From Lethocerus indicus (Eukaryota; Arthropoda; Insecta; Hemiptera; Belostomatidae), in NCBI GenBank assembly GCA_019843655.1, contig JACDQD010000011.1, forward strand, positions 9,900,604 to 9,964,603: 64,000 bases of DNA. Reading direction: 5' to 3'. A model generated the notes under the pieces. That model worked only from the letters and a program-made list of their open reading frames with translations. It had not been told where the DNA came from and did no database searches. Each line of letters starts with the position of its first letter. Positions within the stretch are counted from its first letter, which is position 1. Both the position numbers and the translations under genes were made by a program. Of the stretch, positions 23,173 through 36,676 are shown one piece after another.

Positions 23173-25531
23173 GGGGGGACTTATTACCGCTTATCAAGCC
23201 GCAAAATTAATTATTCCCCCAACTGCGCCAACACCTACGACGATGCGGGACAAATTTTTTAGTTCATACTCCGGGTGAAATATTGTGGTGACTGATTCTT
23301 AATATGAACTCTGTTTAGGTTAGGTTAGGATAGGTTCATTCCCCTCCCACACCTCCCCCCCAACATGTGTTTAGGGACACTTTTCCCAAGCCCCGTCTGG
23401 AGGGAACTTCGCCGATGGAAAACCTTTGAATCTAGCCTTCCTGGGAATTGCGGATGCGCCCAAATATCTGCACTCCATTTCCAGGATTTCCATAATTCGA
23501 ACCGGTTCGCACTCGATTCCAAACACCCGTCTTCAGTAAACCTGAACTTTCGACGTATTATTTAGTGTTTTTGTCACATCGTCCCGGGGGTATTTTGCCT
23601 TTTCATTGCGAAGAACCATTCTAAACTGTAACTAAAAAGTGTTTTCTTGTGGAATTCCTGAATGCTTCACTCTCAACACTGACGTCTGAAGTAATTCCGA
23701 ATGGAATCTAAGCGCCATTAAGTAGGAATGGAGCGGGATTGCCTACCCCTTTATCCGGCGCAGCTATCAGTACCCTTTCAGATGTGTGGAATGTTTAAAA
23801 TGTCTACTAATGGACTGTCCGACGCTACCGTGTGTGTTCCACTTGGCCATCAATAATTCATCATCCTTCATCGAAAGTTCAATCTCCTGTACAAGTCCTG
23901 AATGTTGATAACTATATGGGCCTTTTCAAGAAACAGACAAAGAAATATTATTGAAATGACCCCATCACCTCTTTTATTAACTGTTCCCGTCTTAAGCCAG
24001 TCTTTTGATCTGAAGGAAATTGGGTACAATTGGGTAAAAAATTAATTCTAACTACTTTGAAAAATTATATATTTGAAAATATTATGGAGGAATCCAAATG
24101 CGATAGATGGGTTTTTAATTTAACCCCGATTATTAGCCATAATCGACTCTAATAAAAAGTGGCACAATAAAACGGTTTCCAGTCTTCATTATTTTAATTT
24201 AATATTCATAATAACGTAATAATGCAGTAACATTCTTTGTTTCCTGACAAATGTTGTTACTAAAATTGAATAATACAACTGAAATATTATAATGAATAAT
24301 GAAAAAATAAATAGCAAAAACACTTATAAATTTGATAATGCTCAAGTCGTGTAATTATTCTATAAGAGAGCTTAATTGTTTTGTCATCCCTTTCTTATTG
24401 TCCTAAATATCTCTGATTATAGTCTTGATTGACTGATCAAATATACTTATATACTATCAGTTATCATTTTACATACTTGATTATTTCCTGCAAGTAGTAG
24501 AAGTATGTTACAATTTTTATATTATTTCATGTTTCAAAATAAACCCTACAACTATACATAAATCATATAAAAATTATAGTAATAATATTTAACAATTTAA
24601 TTTATAAGTCTGTCCAGGGTGGGAGAGAATGAAACTTTGGTGGTATTGAAAGTGTGAATAGTTTGTGGGAGAAAAATAAAATAAGATGTATAAGAAATTA
24701 GTAATAAATAATTTAAAAAATTAGTAATAAAATAGGTGGAAGTTTTATATTCTTAGTATAATTAAAGCAGACCCAGAATAATATGGAATATCATGTATAT
24801 ATTTATGAATAAACTTATTTATTAAATATTTATTTCTCTAGAAAATTCATTACCCCTACATTATAATACATTAAACCCCATAAGTTGGCTAATTACTTAA
24901 CTACTTGGGTTTTATCCATTCTTATTGAATTTTTCAACATTAGTCAATTTTTATAGAATTTTATTCAATAAATATATTATAGACCAGCTAATCCAGTAAA
25001 ACTCAAGTAATAGGACAACTCAAGTTGATAGAATTTTGTTTAAAATTTTAATATTTTCTTCAACATTGCTTATATAGTACAACTTCCAGCTTATAGCCAG
25101 TTATGCACTTACAAACATAACTTTTAAAATTGTTCCATAAATTCCCTTTGAATAAGAAAAACAAATTATCTAATCAATACATGAAATGTAATAAATAACA
25201 TAACTAAATTTGGAGTTTAAGGAATTTTCAAAAGAAACAATTGCGAAAGCAAACATATATTAGAAACATACAATAAATATATTTTATTCTAGACACTTTC
25301 TTTTTAATTTTTACATTATTTAATTAACATTAATTACACAGCTTTTTAACACGATGTATTTATTTAATAATACACATTAAACATGAGATATTGTAAACTT
25401 CCACCATGAAATAAGAATTTAAAGTGTCAATTTTGGAATATCTTTCAATACAACAAGTTTTAGATCTGGGTGGAAATACAGCCTAGAAAAAACCCATATA
25501 GATTTGTATTATTGTGAAATGCAGGTAGAAC

Positions 25532-25587
<56 letters not shown>
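25532..25587. repeat. (TA)n microsatellite
   Basis: An uninterrupted TA dinucleotide run of about 56 bases. Confidence 0.95.
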
Positions 25588-25589
<2 letters not shown>

Positions 25590-27058
25590 CCATATAACTT
25601 TCATAATCATTCTTCACAATAATTTTTGTTTTCTTGTGCAGTACAAGTTATATTTGTATATATGGATACCCATAAATGGGTTTATATATATCAACTGTAC
25701 ACATCTTTATGCAAAATATATCATTTTCTTCTTGTACACAATATGCGTTTTTAATGAGTGCATAACAATGCCTAAAAATAGATAGTTTGTGCAAAAAATG
25801 CATGGAATATTCCATTAATGCAAATTGGCAATAAATGAATCTGCAACATTCATCTGGAAACACAATGTCAATATATATCTGAATTAAAAGATCCAAAATT
25901 CAATTTGGCATTATTGGAGGCAGGCCACCATTTTTTAATTTATGTATTTTTTACCTTTATCAAATACAATTCTTTCGTCACAACTTGTGATAACAAATAA
26001 ACTTTAAAAGTTAAGAAATTCTAAATAAAATTAAGCAAACTTGGAAAGATAAAACCTAAAACATTACTTTTTCTAAATTAACGCAGGCAACTCATATTAC
26101 AAGAAACTAAAACTAAGGAAGAATAATGACAATTTTTGGATAACAGTTTTAAAGAACTAAAATACTAATATTTGTCCCAATTAGTCGGTTCAATACAAAT
26201 ATGTATTTATACTGGGATGCTAACAATGATGTTGCATACTCGCATGCAGTCGAAGTCAGTCACACATGCAGGCTGAGGGAAAATATTTTGTTACAAACTT
26301 GTAACCACTCTTCTGATATTTTACTTTAAAGAGCTACAAAAAAATATACATCTTAGGAAAATTACTTTTCAGAATAGAAACCCTAGCACCCTGTTTAGAG
26401 AGCAGTTTTTTTTTAAGTTTTATAATTATATTTATAACATTTATTATCTCTTAAAATCTAGGCTAGTCTATTATCAAAATAGATACACAAGTTATAACAC
26501 AGTTTAAAAAATCTCACTGCTCGTTAATTAAAAAATTTTCGCACGTTTATACTGAAAAAAGAAAATGTTTTCCCCCGAATTTTCACTCTCCCACGAAAAT
26601 ATAGGGCTCTTGTTTATCATACACATATTTATTAAAAAGGCGGGTGGGTGGTACTTATATGAATATATGTCTCACACCGATTAAACTGACTTTGTTTATA
26701 ATGCTATGACAGTTATAATGATATCGAGAAGTTATATACAATCGTAATATACTTATTAGTAACCTGCGGGCCCCCTCTGAACCTGACCCGCAAACTGTAC
26801 AAATTCTAAGATGAGTCCGAAAAAAAAAATTTAAAGACGATTGTAACCATCAACATAAGTACATTCTATAAGAGCAACAAATTTTATGCAGCAAACATAA
26901 TTCGCATCACATTGTACCTAACATCAACATCACCATTTCATCATCATTATCATTCATTATTATCATTACCATATATATTACTGTGTAATTATCATTATCA
27001 AAAATTTTAACAATTCAATTTAATATCGTTGATCTGCTATGAACACATACTTTAAACA

Positions 27059-27084
27059 TATAATAATAATAATAATAATAATAA
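27059..27084. repeat. (TAA)n microsatellite
   Basis: Trinucleotide run of about 26 bases in the presumed AGPAT 3' UTR, followed by degenerate AATAATAAT. Confidence 0.9.
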
Positions 27085-27131
27085 ACAATAATAATTGTAA
27101 TATAATATCATATAAACATAACTGTTGGCGA

Positions 27132-30100
27132 CTAATGGTCGGTATGACTTGAACCATTCGTCTGTTTGACAGGAGTAGTGGGGGTTGTTTTGCCATAAGA
27201 AGAACCCTTACTGATTTTGGTTTGCTCTATTAATTTGTACAACATCACAAAGGCTGAAAATTTAAAACAGATAATGTATAGAATTAGTGCAATAAAAACT
27301 CCATGAAATATTAACAAAGGCAATCCAAATTAAAATAGAACTTCAATTATCTGACACTGAAAAACTACATGAGCCATAGGAGTCTAACTTAAACAAAGGG
27401 TACTGAAAGAATTAATAAAAGCTTACTTAATTTTAAATTCACTGAATTAATTGTATGAATATAGAAATATATAGTCTGAATGTAGGTACTTGTTCATATA
27501 TATATTTTGGCCCCCTTTTTAGATCTATTGTACTTATAGCTAGTTAGAATGAAGTAATTACAATACATCCATTTTTCATAAAAAGAAATAAATGCTTAAA
27601 TCGACATTTTAAAAGATACTCACATATTGAAATGATTATGAGTCCAATTGAAACATATACTGTTGAACCTGAAGTCAACAGGCAAGTCAGACAATAGACC
27701 ATTGGTATGAGTGTTACAATTGCCCAAGCTGTCATATTTATGAGGGAATAAGGTCTCCTTGGCAGTCTGAAACTTTCTTCGCGTTTTATACCGCTTGTTG
27801 CAAACCAATCCCCTGTTGTGAGAAAACTTTCCATCATACGATCCTGTCCAAAATACAAAATACCCATTAGTGTACCAATTGGCAGAAATTCAAAATATAA
27901 TTTTTTAGTGTAAATTTTAATTTCCATTAAAATATATCTTACACTCTGTATTAAAAACAAACTAATAATACTAAATTTATTTACTAATATAATTTTTTGA
28001 CTCTCTGTCTCCACTCACTTGTTTGGTGCTTTCTAAACTAGTTAGGATTTCTCACCAACTAAATAATTACATTATAAATTAGTTTACATTATAAATTGTA
28101 TTTATGTCAACCAAAGGAGTATAATATTGCTTATAATAGTCTCTGAACATTGCCAGTTTCATTCCTCTAAACAAATAAACAAATATTTTCAATCTGTTTC
28201 TTAATCTAATAATTCTTAATCTAATATTAATAATAAATTGTATACCTTTTTATTGTACAATTCCCTAAGCCAGTTTGCAGCTTCTGCTTCATCTTCTGGT
28301 ATCGTTTCCACTGGTATCCTCTCAAAATATAAATGACCTTCTAAAGCTCTTCCTAACAGTAGATTTGTGACAGTGGGTTCCACTTTGTCACTCCTCCGAA
28401 ACAAATAAACAAACAAACAAATTAATTGTTATCAAGGACAAATTTTTAAATTTTTCCATATACTTTAAGCTTCTAAAACTACATATCAATAGACAGCTCA
28501 TGTTAGATGAACATTAAAGATATTTATGATTCTAAATGAACATGAAAATATATGGATGAAGAAACAAACTGATTCTTAAAATTAATTTCTCAATGCAAAT
28601 AAATACAATAATTTAAATAACATATACAGATAACAAAATTAATATTTTTTCAAGGTAATGCATTTTATTTTGAATCAGTCTTAAGCACCAGTATGTTATT
28701 TTCTAAATATATAGATACCACTTCTAATATAAAATTATAATTAACAGCATTGGTGGACAAATAATGGTGGACTTGTATTTGTGAGATCAATTACAGTAAG
28801 TCAATATTAAATAATTTAACAAACAAAACTGACAGCAAAAATCAAACTTATTTCTACAATTCTTTTGTAGCAATATTTGTGAAGAACAATTTCAATAAAT
28901 GCAGTTGAACAGAAATCTTATTTTATCAAAATAATTTTCATTTAATTGAATATTAATTTCAAATAATCATTAGGCACAACAGCAATTCAATTACTTCTCA
29001 ATGACTTTCTGTGAACAATTCAATATCAATATCTGGAGATTTTTCAGCAATCGCAGAATATGGAGACTGTTAATTCAATATAATATTGCACTAAATATAT
29101 ACATATATATTTAATACATAAATATGTGTATGACATTAATAATTTCATGTATTGTGTATAATATATTTAAGAATGAAAATGGTATGAATGATAAAATGAT
29201 CAAATAGATAAAGATGATATATAGATAAAGATCTAAATATCATTCAAGAATGTTCAATGAAGAGTCTAGGGTTAAATATACAATTGTAGTGTTAAAGAGC
29301 GAATTAAACTGAGAGTCACTGAAATTAAAGAATGAATGATGACAAGGAGACATACACAGCCTAAATATAGACCAATCTCATATTTAATAACATGAATGTC
29401 ATACACACTCTTTTTTTCTTTACTCTCCCTTTTTGAAGATAGCTCATTTAAATGACTTCATGTTAAATTTCTTGTCCATTAAATAGTAAATATCTTATTA
29501 ATTATGCTTCATTAAATTAATAAATGTTTATGAATTGACCCTGCTTCAAAATTATGCTTTACATTCCACTTATTTTTTCTTTATTATAATGTTCTTAATT
29601 TCTTTCTAACTTTGAATAATTTTCCATTAAGTCAGAAATAATGGTAAACTTATATTTATTGTGATAAATTGATATGCCCACAAAAACTGCTGATATAGGC
29701 TGAATTAAATATGAATAAAATTTAAATTATTATATTGTAAGTCACAATGAATTAATAAGTTCTGAGGCAAAGTGGTGTTGTAATCCAGACAATGCGAGTA
29801 CGGCTTGAATTGAATAAATGTCCTATTAAGGAGAGTTGACATTGTTAACATAATAAAAGAGATAAATTGTTGTAGGGTTGTTCAGTGCATTTAAAAATAA
29901 AAAATTCTGACCAATCTTTTTTGTACAGTAAACCAGGATGGATGTTAAAGCAAGAATTAAATTAACAGTTGAACTTACGGTTTAAAAGCAAGTTGTACAT
30001 TGTATACAGCAGGTACTTTACCCCTGAGTTGGGGCAGACTCGATGTGAAACCTTTTGTTCTCGGTGTCAAATGCCTTTTCAACGTGGGCAGTCCTTTCTC

Positions 30101-31022
30101 CTTTGCAAAAGTAATACTGGCCTTGTGCTTTTCTTCCGTGAATCTTGTTCCCTCAGCAAACAACAGCAACTGATAACGAGGCAATACAAACAATAATTAT
30201 AATATTTCCTAAACACTGCCAGTTTTTTAAGGCAACAAAACATTGTCATTCCTCCAAATAAGTAAACAAAATGGTCAAGGTTACAACTTGTTCACAATAC
30301 AGCTTATAAAATAGAAACTATCCACAGGAAAACAAACTGTCTTCCTTTTAAAGACAAATCTGTATAATAACTTCAGTCTAGTTGCATAATTAAAATTATT
30401 TAACTACACATGTGGTTACTAAAATTCATATTTCACTGAGATAATGTGATCTTAAATGTGATTTTTCTCAAGGGTCATTAAAACAACAATTTCACCAAAC
30501 CAAACCAAAACTTTCCCTAGTCAAGAATACATTGACTGGTATTAGTTAATTTAATAAGATATTAATGATTTACCGCTATACATATAATACAAGAGCAAAG
30601 TTGTGGTACAATATGAATTATAGAAGGCTGAAGAATTTTAAACAAATATGCTTAAAAAAATAACACGGCATTAGTGTTAGAAAATTTCTTACAAAAGTTG
30701 GGTCCGGATACTGTGCTATCTCGGCAACCTGGTTGCCGATCAAGTCCTTGTCTTTGTCCCAGTTTCTTTCGAGAAATACACTCTCGCTGAATTTCCACGC
30801 CCAGCCCATTGTTGGAACATACTGTATACTTTTTTTGGCGTAAGCCTTACAATTCTGCACAGTAAATTACAATATATATATAAATTAGACAAAGATTGAA
30901 TTACTACTGCTAGAAAATTTTTTATTGACAATCATTTTTTTGGTACATAAAAATCTGTTTTGTTTGATGTTAATCAATTTAGTATTGGTCATATAGAATG
31001 AATGCTGCTGATGATCAGAATA

Positions 31023-31078
<56 letters not shown>

Positions 31079-32544
31079 AATTAACATAATAAATATTTTT
31101 AGTATAATGTGAAAGCAAAACTTTTTTTCATTAAATTCAACTGTAAACAACTTTATCAATATGAGCTAACCATTGCACAGCTAGATCAAACACAAATATT
31201 AAATTATTAGTTTCTTCTATCTATTCTCTTTTGAATGGCTCATGGGAAGCATTTCATTATATTTAAGATAACGGTTGTTTACATTAGCTATCACAAAAGA
31301 AAACAAAGGTCTGATCAAGGCTGAACATTTAAAGATACAACAAATTGAAATTGAATTTGTTCATAGAGAAATACAAAAAAGAAAGGAATATACAGAAATA
31401 TTGAGAATGAATTTATAGAATATCTCCACCCTAAATATAAAATCCATGTTAATGAAATATTAAACTTATACAAGAATAAATTCAATATACAAGTATAACC
31501 TTGGATATTGAGAAACTTACTCCTAAGACCCCGACTCTCTCACAGAATATCCAGCCTATGAGCCAATCAACATCGTAAGCATGGTTCATTATGAGATAGC
31601 CATGCTCTTTGCCAAAATATTTCTTGAAATCATCCTTGTCCAAATAGACAATCACGTCGCTTCCCGACCACCATTCCGCCAAGAAAACCAGTTCTGTAAA
31701 AAGAAATGTATACTGAGATATTTTGTGAAGTATACTTATGGATCTATATTAAACCTACACTGCACAACTATCTTGAATCGGGTTATATTACCGAGTTGGA
31801 CTGTGCTAAATTTGATTTATGACCTTTCTGCAGTTGGCCAATGCACATACATTGAAGAGTAAGAATATCTATCTCTGTCAAATTTAACAATCAATGGCTA
31901 TTGATCTTTGGGGGATTTCTGCCTTTTAAAGATAGTTCCAAATTACACAGATTGTATGATTCATATAAAAATTTATAAACATGTTTCAAGATACTAGAGC
32001 CATTAAAAAAATTAAAATTAAATACTTGTGGCTAGCCTTTATTAAAAACCAAAAAATAATGTAATGCTATATTAAAATATTAAATATATTTACTGCTATA
32101 ATTTATTAATGAAAACAAAATGTTTAATAAAAATATTCAACTTAAATAGAATATAATAAGTAATGTTATTTAAAATTAAAAGTATCATGTTTGCACTTTG
32201 CAATAATTATTACAAATTAATGAAAAGTGCAGTTGAACCACAGAATTAATTTAACAATAGTCAGACACATGATTTCAATACTCAATATGGAAGAAATAAA
32301 TTTATGTAAACTGTAATATTAAAAGTATACATTAATGACTTAAAATTTAAAAACACTTACGGGAATATAGAGAATAACACAGATAATAATTCAACTTTCT
32401 GTAAGCATATTTACAGATTGGACGTAAACAGTAGTATAAAGTTCCTTGCATTAGATTCAATATTATTCCGGATATAAGGAATGTGATGGCCATAAGTAGA
32501 TGAGATACTGGTGATTTTTTCACATAGGACATTAATGAAGACAT
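27132..32544 (-). CDS. 1-acyl-sn-glycerol-3-phosphate acyltransferase, AGPAT3/4 type
   Basis: Membrane-bound LPA acyltransferase (phosphatidic acid from lysophosphatidic acid and acyl-CoA), of the ER/Golgi gamma/delta class. Coding exons in transcript order: 32544-32361, 31693-31521, 30854-30693, 30169-29979, 28393-28246, 27843-27624, 27253-27132. They give 399 residues against about 376-378 in human AGPAT3/4. Visible motifs are an N-terminal hydrophobic segment (about 14-40), the catalytic NHx4D box NHAYDVD at 98-104, FLER in the second box, EGTRFT at 179-184 (substrate binding), PRTKGF at 209-214, two further C-terminal hydrophobic segments in exon 6, and the class signature KGSSYG near the end. 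Splice phases join cleanly throughout. The exon 5 acceptor is ambiguous by three bases (CGGAG/GAG). AG lies just upstream of the ATG exon (32551), so a separate non-coding first exon is expected. The family call is firm. Which of the two paralogues it corresponds to is not resolved. Confidence 0.92.
31027..31075. repeat. (TA)n microsatellite in AGPAT intron 2
   Basis: A TA dinucleotide run of about 49 bases. Confidence 0.95.
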
Positions 32545-33258
32545 ATCTGCCTGAAAAAATAAAATATCGAATTAGGATCCAAACATATAGTTTTTATAAT
32601 TCTGAAACACACAAATAATATTAGATACAACCACAATCAGATGTAATATCAAACAGTATATGGAAGCAACAAGTGAATCCACAATATAAGTTTAACAATT
32701 GAACTTTACTACAGCATGGCCCTACAGAATTGTTAGAAACAGCATTTAAGACAAAGAATATGCTGCAATATCTTCAAATTTTTGAACAAATGGCCAGTAT
32801 ATTTTATTTTATAGAAACTCAGTTAGGTGAATTTTCAGCAACGAAAATTAGTTTCTGTCATCAATTAAGTTTGCAAAAGTAATACACAATCTATTTGCAA
32901 TATAATTAACAGTTCAGTGCAAACTATTTTGAAGGACAAATCATTCTGAAAATATGACTGGATGGGCCTGTATAATAATCCCACAATTAATCAGGCCTAA
33001 CTTTAAAATTCGAAGGACCGAAAAGCAAAAATTGTCACACCGGAATTTAAAGTAATGCACAAAACAAATCTTAATTAATACAGTCGGAGGTTTTGAAAGA
33101 AACTGGAGAGAAATCTTAGGAATGGTAAGCAGTCACTAATTGAAAATTATAGAGGCGAACCAACTATCTGAAACGTCTCATTTAATCGAGAACTGGTGCC
33201 GGATAGATAATTAAACGGAGAAAAAAATTCAAATGAGCGGTGATTTAAGTTGACTCAC

Positions 33259-33438
33259 GTTTATTTTCTAAAAGGCGCCACGGGGGTATCGAACGGTCAC
33301 TTACTGGAGGGTGTTTTTTGATCCGGTGTGTAAGAAAAAAATATATGTGCACTTATTAATGTGTACGTATTGATACGTTGTACCCTATCGAAGATAACCG
33401 AGAAAACAGCTGGGACCTAACATCACTTTTAGCCGACT
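33259..33438 (-). other. Probable non-coding first exon and promoter of AGPAT
   Basis: On the minus strand an arthropod initiator-like TCAGTC (33440-33435) begins a CpG-rich segment that ends in a GTGAGT donor at 33258-33253, which would splice to the acceptor at 32551 just ahead of the AGPAT start codon. CpG content rises sharply here compared with the gene body. A second possible donor (GTAAGT) lies near 33300. No TATA box is visible. Confidence 0.45.
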
Positions 33439-33440
33439 GA

Positions 33441-36042
33441 TAATAATACTCTTCGCCGATCGCATCAAGCCAGAATGGCCAACTCACCCCAACGCACGGC
33501 CGGAAAAAGGAAATATCCCCCTTCGCACTTTATATATTAATGAGTTAAGCGATATATTAAATTTCTCTATTCTCCATTGAATTTCGCAATCTGTAATGTA
33601 TATTATGCATTTTAAAAACGTTTACGCTGCCGAAAATATCGAAATACGAATAGGCGTCATGACTTAGTAAATTGTCCAGCTTAGCAAATTGATAAGAATG
33701 AATGGGTATTCATTCATTGCGTAAACATTTAATATACAGTAATCACAATTATTCGATTTTTGTCTTTAAAAAATAGATAATTTAAGTATTTTAAATTCTA
33801 TAGATATTAATACGATGAATTATTATAACAAACAAAACAGTTTGGTTTGGTTAAGTACTTGTGTGGCGTCGGCGACACTGTTTCGCCTCCCATCTTTAAT
33901 CCTAAACTAGAGCGGTTTCGGTTCTTAACACAGAAATCTTTGCAGATTTTTTCTTTAAGACCCTTTTAGTTCATCTCTGAGAATATTCGTCAAGATTTGT
34001 CAAGGTTTCCTCGTAAAAGCAACTTGTCCCTGTACTGAGACGAGGAACCATTCATGAGGTAAAAAACGCTCTAATGTTACTCTTATACTCGTTCATAAAT
34101 ATTTTTTCAAACATTTTCTCATTCCAACAAGGTTTTACTTTCGTGTAAAATTGATCGAATAATATTCCCAACGAATATACAATCTATCCACTACACTACA
34201 CGTAATTATAAGAAAGCTAGAATGCAACATATGATCATAATCGTCCATAAGTGCTTAATTAAAATTAACAGTGTATAAAATTCTCACTTTACTTGAAAAA
34301 AGGTCCAACTATCGGTTGACGTCAAGAACAGAGAAGGTGCCTTCAACTTTCAGATTTCAAACACTGTCGGGAATACTGAAAAACGTGAAAGGTTTAACAA
34401 TACAATTTGCAGCACAAGTGTTCAAAATGTGTGTTTCACAGTCCTTCTTTGGGTTATGGCCGAACAAGAACTTTCAGATGCAGGATCATAAATTATTGTC
34501 CAGTAAGAGATGTGGAATGACAACAGACGATCAAGGAATAGACCTGTATCTCAGGGTGGCCGTGGACTGGCTTTTTGTTCTTGAAGGAAACCGGCTCGGC
34601 GGAACGGCTTCTGAAATAACCGGTCTCGTGAAACAGTCTGAAGCAATGGTCACAAATAACGGACGCGGAAAATAATACTCACTTTATAATACTCTACTTT
34701 ACATTAATTTTGTATTAACTACCAGTCAGCTATTTCTGCGCTAAAATGCGGCGCAGACTGTTTCGAGTGCTCGATTAATCAATTATCTGCTGGTTTTTGC
34801 TGCCATTTTTATTATCAAAATTGCGCTGCTTTTTCATTAGTAAAGGAAATAATCCCATGTTGGGTGGGTAAAAAGTCAGACAGCTGTGCCATTAGGGCCA
34901 AATCAGCATATTCCAATATATTGTAAGTCAGTTTAAAAAGGAAGTTATATGAGGCCAAACAGTGTTTCATGAGACAATTTTTCGACGGTATTATTTCTAA
35001 AATGTGAACTAGAGTATATATATATATGTCCTTCTATCGGATTGATTACATTGTTTTCTAAGGCTGTACATTCATTTGTCAATTTGGCTTTACGTAGATA
35101 GAACAGATCTATCTCTTGGAACGGGTCTCGAAGAAAAAAAAACTCGCGCGGAGAGAACCAAACTGCAGAGTCATTGGGTCGTGACGAAAATACCGTACTC
35201 ATAGTCGTACGCTCGACTGAAATGTTGAGTTGTTACGAAAATAGGAAGTGGGGACCGGTTCGGCTCGGCATATGGCGATATTTCCGAATCAAAATTTTCA
35301 CCAGGCCATTGGACATTGAACTCAGCCCGGCTTCAAAATAGTCCGGACAGGGCGGATTCCGGGAAATCTTCCGGGGCTTTCAGGAGGTTCGTCGGAAGGC
35401 CGGGCGACGGATGGGACGAACTAGCGCGGGCTTCGAGGAGGCCTGAAGACCCCAATTGCGAGCTCAAGCTGCAGCGGGAAGGACTGTAAAATACTCGGCC
35501 GACGTGACGAGCGTTGAACCCGCTTCTAACGGTAGGCCGTCTATTGTAGAGGAAGGTAACCGTGACGAAGCGCATCTTTTCAAAAGACCGAGACGGGGCC
35601 GGCCCACCGAAACATCCGACGGATCGTCTTACGGCAAAACTCGATTTCATAACTTCCGCGGTGAAAGGAAGACCAAAGATTACAGCCAGTAATTTCAAAT
35701 AGGATATAATTTTATCTTATACATTTATTAATATCATTTTATATATTTATGCAATACCAAAGCGTAGAATATTAAATTGAGCAGTTTTCGAAACAAAAAT
35801 TTTATATCATTTCGGTCGTTAAAATGGACAAGCTTTTTAATGGTCCCAGACCGGAATAGGAACATCATTTTGCCGTTTAAAATTGTTTTTGAAATGTGTT
35901 GAATTTCCACGCCATCTAGCGTGAAAACACCGAACTTCTTGAGATTACTTCATATTATATTTCTTACATTAATGTCGAAATAAAAAAATATGTTAGAACA
36001 ATTTAAACGTTCAAACCGTTTTAAAGGATTTGGGATCAGAAT

Positions 36043-36115
<73 letters not shown>

Positions 36116-36240
36116 AAAATGTTTGTCTTTAAACATGAGAAGTAGGCTATATTTAATTGTAGAATTAGATATTAATTTGTATTTTTCCAGTAGTTGAATC
36201 ATTCAAACTGGAATATGTGTATAATGAATGTAAAACATCT
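33441..36240. other. Intergenic DNA between AGPAT and RPC2
   Basis: CpG-normal DNA separating two CpG-poor gene bodies. A plus-strand frame at 34271-34678 is open for 134 codons (first ATG near 34428) and its base composition is more GC-rich than its surroundings, but I recognise no domain, splice site or promoter with confidence. The 35210-35660 stretch is strongly CpG-rich with open frames on both strands, typical of stop-poor GC-rich DNA, and may be regulatory. Confidence 0.45.
36042..36113. repeat. Compound microsatellite (AC)n(AT)n
   Basis: About 19 bases of AC repeats run into about 54 bases of AT repeats, the same arrangement as at 3328 and 56971. Confidence 0.97.
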
Positions 36241-36323
36241 ACATTGTCTACTTTTAAAAATATCTTTTTTTAAGCAACACATGTTGTACACTGTCCTCAA
36301 TCTGCAGTCTAATCAATTATTAA

Positions 36324-36329
36324 TTTATT
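36324..36329 (-). terminator. Candidate polyadenylation signal of RPC2
   Basis: AATAAA on the minus strand about 350 bases past the RPC2 stop codon, close to where CpG depletion ends. Confidence 0.4.
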
Positions 36330-36676
36330 GCTATCAATAATAAAAGAATAATCACATTTCACTCAAGTGAGTGTTACCAGGGTCAAGTAAATATCTCGTG
36401 AAGTTCACCAAATGATTATTTTGCACTTCAGTTATCAGTCATATATTGTTTTCTTTAACTTTAACCTTTATAAGATAATTAACTTAAAACTATTACAAAG
36501 ATCTGTTTGAGGTTTAAAGGAATAAAAAAATGCACAGAAATAAATAATAACGAATTTTTCAATCAATTATTTGCAAAACATTAAAATCAATTTAAATGTT
36601 CACAAAAATATCTAAAGTGAAAAATTAATATTTACTCTTCTAAATAACACAATATAAATAAACATGTAAAAAAATA

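Larger units (their letters stand above)
23173..27131. other. aaNAT 3' region and AGPAT 3' flank
   Basis: No coding frame. Up to about 24.2 kb the DNA keeps the CpG-rich character of the left side and includes candidate aaNAT poly(A) signals AATAAA at 24151 and 24166. From about 24.2 kb onward CpG becomes scarce and AT content rises, as in the gene bodies to the right, which suggests that a long 3' UTR of the minus-strand AGPAT gene may reach into this stretch. Minus-strand AATAAA occurs at 26628-26633, about 500 bases past the AGPAT stop. A short (TTAGG)-like run lies at 23316-23335. Confidence 0.5.

Noticed and set aside
35333..35698. 121-codon minus-strand open frame
   Set aside because: It begins with TTG and overlaps another open frame on the plus strand in a CpG-rich patch. 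No family resemblance.
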